Positions 8,922-17,044 of a stretch of 64,000 bases of DNA are shown here, piece by piece. Below the pieces are notes generated by a model, which had not been told where the DNA came from, made no database searches, and saw only the letters and a list, made by a program, of their open reading frames with translations. This DNA comes from Mycobacterium sp. ENV421 (GTDB taxonomy: Bacteria; Actinomycetota; Actinomycetes; Mycobacteriales; Mycobacteriaceae): the NCBI RefSeq assembly GCF_002887815.1, contig NZ_PDHO01000025.1, positions 1-64,000 of the forward strand, read 5' to 3'. Position 1 is the first letter of the stretch. Each line of letters opens with the position of its first letter. The position numbers and the translations under genes were made by a program.

Positions 8922-11011
8922 TGGATCCTTTCGACCAGCTGCACCCCGGTTTGCAGTATCACCTCGCGAATACGTTGCGGTGGAACGGTCTTCGCCCAAC
9001 CCAAGCGGAGGCTGTCGAGCCGATCCTTGCGGGCCGCGATGCCCTCGTCTTGGCTCCGACGGCTGGCGGCAAGACAGAGGCGGCAGTATTTCCGTTGCTG
9101 TCGAGGATGGCAGGTGAAGACTGGCAGGGTGTGTCAGTGCTGTACGTGGCGCCGCTGCGAGCGCTGCTCAACAACCTGCAACCGCGGATCGATGGGTACT
9201 GCAACTGGCTGGGCCGATCAGCCGCGGTGTGGCATGGCGACGTGAGCCAGGCGCTGCGGCAGCGGATTCTGGCGGATAGACCCGACGTCCTGCTTACTAC
9301 TCCCGAGTCAATCGAGTCGATGCTGGTGTCGACGAAGGTGGATCCGCGGGTGCTGTTCTCAGGTCTGCATGCGGTCGTCGTCGATGAGATCCACGCGTTC
9401 GCTGGGGATGACCGGGGCTGGCATTTGCTCGCGGTACTCGAACGGCTCAGCCGGGTTGCCGGCCGCGAGCTTCAGCGGATCGGGCTCTCCGCCACGGTTG
9501 GCAACCCCGACGAGCTCATGGCTTGGTTGCAAGGCAGCTTCCACACTCGCGGCAAGACAGTCATCACACCTTCGGACGTAGCCACACCCACCGCGCCCGA
9601 GATCACCGTCGACTTTGTCGGATCGGTAGCCAACGCCGCGAAGGTGATCGCCTCGTTGCATGCCGGCGAGAAGCGCCTCGTGTTCGTGGACAGTAGGCGT
9701 CGGGCCGAAGAACTCGGTGCCGGGCTGACCGCCCACGGGATCGAGACATACATCTCGCACTCCTCGCTGTCGGCGGCTGAGCGACGGCGCTCAGAGGCCG
9801 CGTTCGCCGAAGCCCGTGACACCGTGATCGTCGCGACCTCGACGCTGGAACTTGGCATCGATGTCGGGGATCTGGACCGCGTCATTCAGATTGGGTCGAC
9901 CAGTACGGTCGCGTCGTTCCTCCAGCGATTGGGGCGTACCGGTCGCCGCGCGGGCACTTCGCGAAACTGTCTGTTTCTGTGCATCGAGGATGAATCCGTC
10001 CTACTCGCCGCAGGCATGTTGAAGTGCTGGTCCGACGGATGGGTCGAACCGATCACCGCACCGCCGCATCCGCGGCACATCGCCGCCCAACAGCTGATGG
10101 CGCTGTGCCTGCAGGAGCACCGCATCAATCACGGCGCCCCGGCTCAGTGGTGGGGCGACCTGCCGGTGTTCGACGAGAGCGTCGGCGAGATCCTCGAATA
10201 CCTCGTTGCGGAAGGCTTTTTCGAGTCAGACGGTCCCTTCCTTCACATCGGTTCTGAAGCGGAACGCCGCTTCGGCCGACGGTACTTCTCCGACTTGACG
10301 GCGGTCTTTTCCGCGCCGCCCGAGTTTCTGGTGCTCGCGGGCCGCAGCGAAGTCGGCACCGTGGGAACCGATTTGCTGACTGAGGAAGTCGAAGGCCCGC
10401 GGATTCTCTTGCTGGGCGGCAGATCGTGGAAAGTCACGCATGTGGACTGGGATCGACGTCGGTGCTTCGTCGAGGTAGCCGATGGAGGCGGCCGAGCGAA
10501 GTGGTCAGGATCGGGCCGCGGCTTGTCGTTCGAGATCACCCGCGGCATGCGCGAGGTCATTCTCGGAGCCAACCCGCAGGGAGTCACCTTCACTGCCCGA
10601 GCTACCGCTGCGGTCGAAGCGCTCCGCCAATCTTATTGCGATAGCGTTCAATCGGACCGACTAGTCGTCAGAATCCCAAACGATTCGGCCGGCCGGTGGT
10701 GGACGTGGGCCGGAACTGCCGCGAACCGAACTCTTCAAGCGTCGTTGCCGACCGTCGTTGACCCGCGTCAAAGAATCGATGAAAAGTCAATACGGCTGCT
10801 CCCCGACGTTACGGTGCAGGAGTTCGGTGCTGCCGTCGCAACCATGGAGTGGCGGGATCCCGTCGTCGATCTGAACGCAATTCGGGGTTTGAAGTTCTCC
10901 GCGGCTCTACCCGATGAGTTGGCAAAACACACTCTCGCCGCTCGCCTAAGCGACTTGCCTCATGCCCGCGGCGTATCCACCGAAGCCCGATCAATCGTGA
11001 AGGAGTCGTAA
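8921..11011 (+). CDS. brxHI: BrxHI, Lhr-like DEAD/DEAH-box helicase of BREX type 2
   Basis: A 696-residue superfamily 2 helicase. Motif I is APTAGGKTEA at ~45, motif II is the DEIH tetrad in VVVDEIHAF at ~154, motif III is LSATVG at ~188, and motif VI is QRLGRTGRRAG at ~335. The C-terminal ~300 residues are the Lhr-like WH/beta-bundle type region rather than a nuclease. BrxHI is the helicase that defines type 2 BREX together with BrxD. It begins TAATG-coupled to brxD. Its own stop is TAATG-coupled to the McrB-like gene, with an AAGGAG ribosome-binding site just upstream of that start. Confidence 0.85.
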   Translation: MDPFDQLHPGLQYHLANTLRWNGLRPTQAEAVEPILAGRDALVLAPTAGGKTEAAVFPLLSRMAGEDWQGVSVLYVAPLRALLNNLQPRIDGYCNWLGRSAAVWHGDVSQALRQRILADRPDVLLTTPESIESMLVSTKVDPRVLFSGLHAVVVDEIHAFAGDDRGWHLLAVLERLSRVAGRELQRIGLSATVGNPDELMAWLQGSFHTRGKTVITPSDVATPTAPEITVDFVGSVANAAKVIASLHAGEKRLVFVDSRRRAEELGAGLTAHGIETYISHSSLSAAERRRSEAAFAEARDTVIVATSTLELGIDVGDLDRVIQIGSTSTVASFLQRLGRTGRRAGTSRNCLFLCIEDESVLLAAGMLKCWSDGWVEPITAPPHPRHIAAQQLMALCLQEHRINHGAPAQWWGDLPVFDESVGEILEYLVAEGFFESDGPFLHIGSEAERRFGRRYFSDLTAVFSAPPEFLVLAGRSEVGTVGTDLLTEEVEGPRILLLGGRSWKVTHVDWDRRRCFVEVADGGGRAKWSGSGRGLSFEITRGMREVILGANPQGVTFTARATAAVEALRQSYCDSVQSDRLVVRIPNDSAGRWWTWAGTAANRTLQASLPTVVDPRQRIDEKSIRLLPDVTVQEFGAAVATMEWRDPVVDLNAIRGLKFSAALPDELAKHTLAARLSDLPHARGVSTEARSIVKES

Positions 11012-13107
11012 TGGTCGACAAGGCCACCCTCGACAGCATCGTGGAGTCGCTCGACTCATGGGACCGAACGGCCGCCGAGAAGCGCTGGACGGAATCCGAG
11101 CAATTTCGCCAAGAGTTCATCGAGCGATTCCCCATCACCGAGTGGCCGCAGCTCCGCCTCGAGGACTACGCACTCGGACAGAATGGGCAACAGACGGTCT
11201 CATGGTGGATGGAGTACAAGCCGGGACTGATGCCGAGCATGAAAGGCGGTTCGGCTCAGAAGCATTTGATCTTCCTCGATAAGGACGGGTCGTGGCGATT
11301 CCCGCAGGAGTACGAGTCCGTTGACCGAGCATGGTCAGCCATCCGCGACGGGTTCGCCGAAATGTTTCGCCTTGCCACTGATGGACAATTCGATTCCACC
11401 GACGACATCCGGGTATTGACTGGCGCACCAGCGTTGCGGACGAAGTTGCTCTGCATGTATTTCCTCGGCGAACTCATGCCGGTGTCCTCCAAGTCCGACA
11501 TTGATCACTATTTAAAGGCCATCGGCGAGACCGCACCCTCATCTGTGGTGCGAGCCAATAGACAACTACTCCAGGCTCTTCGCGCCATCCCTCCGCTCTC
11601 GGATTTGAACAATTTGGAATTGGGGACTTTCCTCTACCACTGGAACAACCCGCGGCCATCCCAACGCGTCGTGAAAATTGCTCCGGGCGAGCGCGGGATG
11701 TTTTGGGACGACTGTCTCAAGAATGGGTTCATCTGCGTCGGCTGGGATGAGGTCGGTGACCTCACACACTTCGCGAGCAAGGATGACTTTCGGGCCAAGT
11801 TCCGCGAGCACTTCCCCTACAACGGTGTGGAGCAGCAGGTGAGCCGCAAGGCCAACGAACTGTGGACGCTCATGGAGTTGCAGGCGGGTGACACTGTCCT
11901 TGCCAACAGAGGCACCACAGAACTTCTTGGGGTGGGAACCGTCAACGCGACTGGCTACGTTTGGCATCCGGAACGTGAGCAGTACAAGCACACCGTTGGA
12001 GTCGACTGGGATACGTCAGCGGCAAAGGCCATCGACCCTGTCCGAGCATGGGCCACCACGACGGTATCAAAGGTGCCTGCCACGCTCCTTCGTCAGATTC
12101 TCGGCGTCGAGACAACATCGAAACCCGTCGACACAGACCAGAAATACCTGGATTTGGAGTCTGCGCTGCAACGCCGCGGACAGGTCATCCTCTACGGTCC
12201 ACCTGGTACGGGCAAAACTTACATTGCCGACCGCGCCGCCGTGTGGCTACTCGAAGGAGGCAGCGCCAGCCAATATGCCAACACGATGCTTGGAGATGCG
12301 AGCCTTCTTGCCGCGCGCCGGCGTGCCCTCGCCGAAGCGCCGTCGAACAAAGGCGGCGCGGCCAGGCTGACCCGGATCACCTTCCATCCTTCCTATGCCT
12401 ACGAGGACTTCATCGAAGGCTTCCGCCCGGTGAAGTCAGAAAGCGGGACACTGCAACTGGTGCTCAAGGACGGGGCATTCAAGCGTGTCTGTGACGCGGC
12501 CGGCGCGGATCCGGAGAACCGGTACATCGTGCTGATTGACGAACTCAACCGTGGAAACGTTCCCAAGATCTTCGGCGAGCTGATTACGCTCATCGAGAAG
12601 GATAAGCGCGGCCTCACAGTTCAACTGTCCCAAAGCGGAACTAGCTTCGCTGTACCCCCGAACGTACTCATCATTGGCACCATGAACACTGCCGATCGAA
12701 GCATCCATCTTCTGGACACCGCCTTGAGGCGCCGCTTTCAATTCCTCGAGTTGCTGCCGAACAGCGATCTGCTTGAAGGAACGACCGTCGGGGCGCTAGC
12801 ACTCGATACGTTTCTGGATGGAATCAACGAGGAGATTCGAAAGCGCTTCGGCCGGGACAAGCAGGTCGGCCATTCGTTGTTCTTCCAAGACGACCAAATC
12901 ATCGACACCCCAGAAGATTTCGCTGCCATGTTCCGATATGAGCTTCTGCCACTGCTACAGGAATACCTCTTCAACGATTACCGGGCGCTATCCGAACTCC
13001 TGGGAAAGGTGATCGACGTCGAGGGCCAACGAGTGTCCGATTTGGTTAACGAACCCGAAGCTCTCTGCGCCGAGTTGGCGGATAGATACGGAAGCGCGTC
13101 CGCGTAA
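11011..13107 (+). CDS. McrB-like AAA+ GTPase with EVE-like N-terminal domain (type IV restriction)
   Basis: 698 residues. The C-terminal half is an McrB-family AAA+ motor: Walker A YGPPGTGKTY near 396-405, Walker B region VLIDELNRGNVPKIFGEL near 508-525, and the hallmark MNTADRS near 556, followed by the LDTALRRRF arginine-finger region. Residues ~220-360 look like an EVE/PUA-type domain (GFICVGWDEVGDL, then GDTVLANRGTTELLGVGTV), a fold known to read modified bases. The assignment of this domain is my inference from pattern. The first ~200 residues are helical and unrecognised. McrB partners with McrC to cut DNA carrying modified cytosine. The start overlaps the brxHI stop, and mcrC follows 2 bases after the stop, placing a type IV system inside the BREX operon. 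Confidence 0.85.
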   Translation: MVDKATLDSIVESLDSWDRTAAEKRWTESEQFRQEFIERFPITEWPQLRLEDYALGQNGQQTVSWWMEYKPGLMPSMKGGSAQKHLIFLDKDGSWRFPQEYESVDRAWSAIRDGFAEMFRLATDGQFDSTDDIRVLTGAPALRTKLLCMYFLGELMPVSSKSDIDHYLKAIGETAPSSVVRANRQLLQALRAIPPLSDLNNLELGTFLYHWNNPRPSQRVVKIAPGERGMFWDDCLKNGFICVGWDEVGDLTHFASKDDFRAKFREHFPYNGVEQQVSRKANELWTLMELQAGDTVLANRGTTELLGVGTVNATGYVWHPEREQYKHTVGVDWDTSAAKAIDPVRAWATTTVSKVPATLLRQILGVETTSKPVDTDQKYLDLESALQRRGQVILYGPPGTGKTYIADRAAVWLLEGGSASQYANTMLGDASLLAARRRALAEAPSNKGGAARLTRITFHPSYAYEDFIEGFRPVKSESGTLQLVLKDGAFKRVCDAAGADPENRYIVLIDELNRGNVPKIFGELITLIEKDKRGLTVQLSQSGTSFAVPPNVLIIGTMNTADRSIHLLDTALRRRFQFLELLPNSDLLEGTTVGALALDTFLDGINEEIRKRFGRDKQVGHSLFFQDDQIIDTPEDFAAMFRYELLPLLQEYLFNDYRALSELLGKVIDVEGQRVSDLVNEPEALCAELADRYGSASA

Positions 13108-13109
13108 CC

Positions 13110-14438
13110 GTGTTTCCCACGATCACGCTCGCTGAGTACGAGACCAAACGCGTTCGATTGCCTGCGGCAACAGATTCCGACTTGAGACTCGCCGCAGCAT
13201 TGTCTGCGGTCGGCGACCTTAGTCCGCGGCTAGACGTGCGTTGGCTGGCTGGCGGCCGAGTCGAAATGACGGCGTCGTCGTGGGTCGGTGTGGTCCGCTT
13301 CTCTGCATTCGAGATTCACGTCGTCCCGAAACTCGTTGGTGGAACACTAGGCGTCTTACGCATGCTCGAATACGGAGCCGGCGTCCGCCTACTCTCTCGT
13401 GTGTCCGACGACGGACGGTTGCCGTCTGAAGGCACCGATTTGTTCGAGTTGATCGTCATGCTGCTGACCGAGGAAACCAAGGCCCTGCTTCGAGATGGTC
13501 TAATACGTGACTACCGACCGGCTGATGAAACGCTCACGGTCATGCGCGGTCGACTGCGAATGCGAGACCAGTACCTTCAACGGTATGGCAGTCTCGACCG
13601 CCTCGAATGCAGTTTCGACGAGTACGACGGCGATGTCCCCGAGAATCAGCTCCTCGTCGCTGCCCTGTCAGCAGCGGGCCCCCGTGTCCGCAGGCAGGAA
13701 CTCAGGGCGGATGTTCAGATGTTGGATGCCATCATCAGAGATGCCTGCGAGCCGACCACTCACGATCCAAACTGGTACCGGCAGCGAATCAGTTACGGCC
13801 GGCGCAATGAACGTTATCGGTCGGCGCACGAGTTAGCGCTTCTGGTGCTGGATGGTCTTGCGTTAGAGGACCTCTACGACGCGTCATCGATTCGCACCGA
13901 TTCATTCATGCTCAACATGAACGCGATTTTCGAGCGTTTCGTCACCCGACTGGTCGAGGAATCGCTTGTGGGAAGCGGTCTTCGGGTGTCGACGCAAGAG
14001 TCGTTCCACACCGTCATCGTCGACGAGGACTCGGGGGGCACCTATAGCAACGTCAGACCGGACCTCGTCATCTTCGACACTGCCTCCCACCACGCCGTTC
14101 CCGTGGACGTCAAATACAAGCTCTACGGGCAAAAGAAGATCAGCACGAGTGACGTGTACCAGCTATTTCTCTACGCATACGCGTTGGGAGACGATTCGAC
14201 ACTCCCAGTGGCCGGAGTCATCTACCCGTCAATCCGCACCACCAGCGGGCCGCATCTGATGGTGAAGCCGAGGGCTGGATCCCCCGGTGCACGCATTCGC
14301 GGTTTCGGACTGGACGTGCCATCGGCTTTGTTAGCGTTGAATTCCCCTGCGGAGCCACAGCTTTATGTCGACGTGACCATGCATGTTCGGGAGATCACTG
14401 GAATTAAAGGGGCACTCTCGGTGGATGGCGTCGGATAA
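13110..14438 (+). CDS. McrC-like PD-(D/E)xK endonuclease subunit
   Basis: 442 residues from a GTG two bases after the McrB-like stop. The C-terminal third carries the nuclease core of the McrC family: RPDLVIFD at ~315-322 and VPVDVKYKLY at ~329-338 supply the D...DxK residues, followed by the DVYQLFLYAYALG helix typical of McrC. The N-terminal half is the beta-rich McrB-binding part. It would act with the McrB-like protein as a modification-dependent restriction enzyme. It is the last gene of the plus-strand block; 191 bases separate it from the convergent helicase gene. I saw no intact hairpin terminator in that gap. Confidence 0.85.
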   Translation: MFPTITLAEYETKRVRLPAATDSDLRLAAALSAVGDLSPRLDVRWLAGGRVEMTASSWVGVVRFSAFEIHVVPKLVGGTLGVLRMLEYGAGVRLLSRVSDDGRLPSEGTDLFELIVMLLTEETKALLRDGLIRDYRPADETLTVMRGRLRMRDQYLQRYGSLDRLECSFDEYDGDVPENQLLVAALSAAGPRVRRQELRADVQMLDAIIRDACEPTTHDPNWYRQRISYGRRNERYRSAHELALLVLDGLALEDLYDASSIRTDSFMLNMNAIFERFVTRLVEESLVGSGLRVSTQESFHTVIVDEDSGGTYSNVRPDLVIFDTASHHAVPVDVKYKLYGQKKISTSDVYQLFLYAYALGDDSTLPVAGVIYPSIRTTSGPHLMVKPRAGSPGARIRGFGLDVPSALLALNSPAEPQLYVDVTMHVREITGIKGALSVDGVG

Positions 14439-14629
14439 CACCGTTCAGAGATAACGGTCCCGGACATCTGGTCTGCTTGAGTGCACCGACGAAGTCTCCG
14501 TCAAGACAATCGAATTCGGGTCGACTAACCAAATGGGCCCCGGGGCACGCGGAACGAGTGCCAGCCAGATCCGGAACTGACGGTGAAGTGCGACTTGAAT
14601 GCGCCAGTTTGAACGCTTCGGAGATGGGT

Positions 14630-16288
14630 TCACGTGGTGACGCCCAATCGACGAGCTAGGTCGGGCCCGCCGACCTCAGCGATGAACTCGGGATCACCGC
14701 AGACCACGAGTTGGTCTCGGGCCCTGGACAAGCCGACGTAGAGACGCTCGCGGGAGCGTTCGAACGCGCCCTTGTCGTTGACGACCAGGACCACCGCGCG
14801 GCGCTCCAGTCCCTTGAAGCCGAGGACGTGGCCGTAGAAGACCTGTTCGGCGTCCCAGAAGCTGTCCCAATAGATGTCGGTGCCCTCGGCTTGTCGAGCC
14901 ACCTGTTCTGGGTGCCGGCTTCCAGTGGTGAGCAGGGCGACATCCTCGGGCCTCCAGCCGTCGTCGAGGAGCTTGTCGATCTGGTCGTCGCCGACGTCTA
15001 TCGCGTCGTCGCGGGTGCAGGGAATGAAGGTGACGTCGGGCCCGTCGCCACCCAGCGAGCGCATGGGGTGGTCGACCAGGGGTTGAAAGGCACTGGCGAT
15101 TTGGCGAGTGTTGCGGATGTTGTGGTCAAGGATCAACGGCACCAGCGGAACCGGGGGCGTGCCCTGACGGTCGAAAACCCTTTGTCCTTCATCGCTGAAG
15201 ACATAGATGCCTCCGGATTCCGGGTCTTTCAGGGCGGCTAGCACGGGATCCCACCAGTTGTCGGCGAAGTCCTGGGCTTCGTCGATGACGATGGCGTCGA
15301 AGCGCTGCCCGGCGGGAAGGTTGTTAGCCAGTTCGAGCATCTGGACGGGCAGGTCGTGTTCGAAGAACTGGGCGGTGGTTTCGCTTCGGAGCGCCTCGTC
15401 AGGTCCTTGCGGTGCGCCCCAACGGATTCCTAGGGCGTGGAATTCACCGACATAGGCGGGCTTCTTACGGCGCGACCAGTTCTGGGTGATGCGCTTGAGG
15501 TAGGACGCCAGGCCGTGGGAGTAGCAGAGCAGGGCGACCCGTTGGCCGTCTTTAGCGAGCCGGCGGACCTGTTCGACGGCCATGAAAGTCTTGCCGCTGC
15601 CCGCACCACCGCGGACCTCGACGCGATTGAGCATCCGGACGGCGTCGAGAATGACTGCTTGGCGCTCGGTGAGGATGTCAGCGGCGTCCTCGTTCTCCAA
15701 GGCTCGGGCGACCACGTCGCGCTGCGGGAGACCGCGACCGCTGAGCGCCCTCTGGAGTTGATCGATGCCAGTTCCGGTCAACAGCGGTCGGTCGATTTCG
15801 TGTTTGACGGTGACGTCTCGGAGCCGACCCACCAGGGTGGCGAGGTCCTCTCGGTCGATGATCTTCCACCGGGGGCACTCAGGAAGTCCGAAATCATACG
15901 GCAGTTGAGAATTCGGTAGGACGACGACGTGGTCCCAGCGGAGGCGGCCTTGAGTCCAGCGCGGGTCAGCCTCGACAAACTCCCGCAGCGCGTAGCAGGC
16001 TTCCCGAGCCTGACGCACGGGTTCGATGGGTTTGGTGTGCCCACTGCGGCTGCGCTGCCACCACTGTCGGCCGTCATGCCACACCTCGCCGCCCTTGACC
16101 TCGACGCAGACGATTCCCGCGTCTTCGATCGCAACGACGAAGTCGATCTCGTGGTCCTTCAGATGGTCGGTGACGCGCTGGCCGGCGATGAGCAGGTCGC
16201 GCTCGCCGAGGTGATCGGTGAGGAGCCGCCATACTTTGCGCTCGGACTCATTGGCGAGGCGTGGAGTCGCGGGGAGTGTGATGGCCAT
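14630..16288 (-). CDS. NERD-domain UvrD-family helicase
   Basis: 552 residues from ATG 16288. Residues ~10-120 form a NERD (nuclease-related) domain: EIDFVVAIEDAGIVCVEVKG supplies the D...ExK-type residues. From ~225 a superfamily 1 helicase follows: Walker A RGGAGSGKTFMAVEQV at ~225-240, DEAQDF at ~333, and C-terminal motifs GLERRAVVLV and RLYVGLSRARDQLVV. NERD-UvrD proteins are common in defence islands and are thought to process DNA ends, but no substrate is known for this one. It is convergent with the BREX/McrBC operon and 106 bases downstream of the 121-residue gene on its own strand. Confidence 0.8.
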   Translation of the reverse strand: MAITLPATPRLANESERKVWRLLTDHLGERDLLIAGQRVTDHLKDHEIDFVVAIEDAGIVCVEVKGGEVWHDGRQWWQRSRSGHTKPIEPVRQAREACYALREFVEADPRWTQGRLRWDHVVVLPNSQLPYDFGLPECPRWKIIDREDLATLVGRLRDVTVKHEIDRPLLTGTGIDQLQRALSGRGLPQRDVVARALENEDAADILTERQAVILDAVRMLNRVEVRGGAGSGKTFMAVEQVRRLAKDGQRVALLCYSHGLASYLKRITQNWSRRKKPAYVGEFHALGIRWGAPQGPDEALRSETTAQFFEHDLPVQMLELANNLPAGQRFDAIVIDEAQDFADNWWDPVLAALKDPESGGIYVFSDEGQRVFDRQGTPPVPLVPLILDHNIRNTRQIASAFQPLVDHPMRSLGGDGPDVTFIPCTRDDAIDVGDDQIDKLLDDGWRPEDVALLTTGSRHPEQVARQAEGTDIYWDSFWDAEQVFYGHVLGFKGLERRAVVLVVNDKGAFERSRERLYVGLSRARDQLVVCGDPEFIAEVGGPDLARRLGVTT

Positions 16289-16394
16289 CAGCGTCGAATT
16301 CCTGATTCAATACTCGTATACGGTGGGCGAGTTCGAGCCTCGAAATCTGGACATGTTCCCTGGCTGACGGCAGTGGTCACGCGCAATGCCGAGG

Positions 16395-16760
16395 TCATAT
16401 TTGAGTCAACCGTAGGACGACCGGCTTGCCTGAATCGACCTGAACGCCAACGAAATGCGCTAGCAGCGCACATACGAATGCCGAACGCTTGACGTTCAAT
16501 TCATTCAGCAGTTGCTCTTGGCTGAGGGTTCCCTGCGCGCACAGCTGGGTCCATGCCTCGTTGATCATCCAGGCTGGAACGAGCTGAGGTCCCCGGCCCA
16601 GCTCCCGAGATCGTGTTGTTTCCACCAGGATCCCGTCCCGGCGGATTTCGGCGATCCAATTGGGGCGCAAAATGCCCAGTGTCGAAATAGCTTCACCAGC
16701 TGTGACGGCTGCACAAACCTTCTCGAAAACGTCGTCAGTGAACTCTTCGTCGCGTACCAC
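16395..16760 (-). CDS. hypothetical 121-residue protein in defence island
   Basis: A GTG start at 16760 preceded by a GAGGAGC ribosome-binding site about 8 bases away on the minus strand supports translation. The protein is soluble and mixed charge with no signal peptide or membrane segment. The sequence suggests a short beta-rich N-terminal half (LRPNWIAEIRRDGILVETTRS) and a helical C-terminal half (VPAWMINEAWTQL, then LNVKRSAFVCALLAHF) that could be a winged helix. I do not recognise the family. It sits between two helicase genes, 284 bases after the end of the large helicase. It could be an intact small partner or the remnant of a larger gene. Confidence 0.55.
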   Translation of the reverse strand: MVRDEEFTDDVFEKVCAAVTAGEAISTLGILRPNWIAEIRRDGILVETTRSRELGRGPQLVPAWMINEAWTQLCAQGTLSQEQLLNELNVKRSAFVCALLAHFVGVQVDSGKPVVLRLTQI

Positions 16761-17044
16761 TCAAGCGCTCCTCACAATTGCACGTCCTAGCTGAGGGCTA
16801 TCTACGCAACAACGCTGCGCCGCGGCGCGCCAACTCGATGATTCGCCCAGGCGACCAATTGACCTCGCAGGTTTGCGCGTCGCGACTCTGCGCCTCCGCC
16901 GTTCAGTTCCGTCGGCGGGTCGTCGTAGCGAATGGCACCCGGTGCGTCGTCCAGCGCCCTTCGTATGTGACTCATCGATGGCACGTGCGGGCCAGGCGGC
17001 ATTGGTCATCACCTTCCGGACGAAGCTTCCTGGGACCAGGCTCA

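Noticed and set aside
16761..17044. Additional small gene in the 284-base gap between the large helicase and the 121-residue gene
   Set aside because: Open frames here on both strands are Arg-rich and without ribosome-binding sites; nothing convincing was found.
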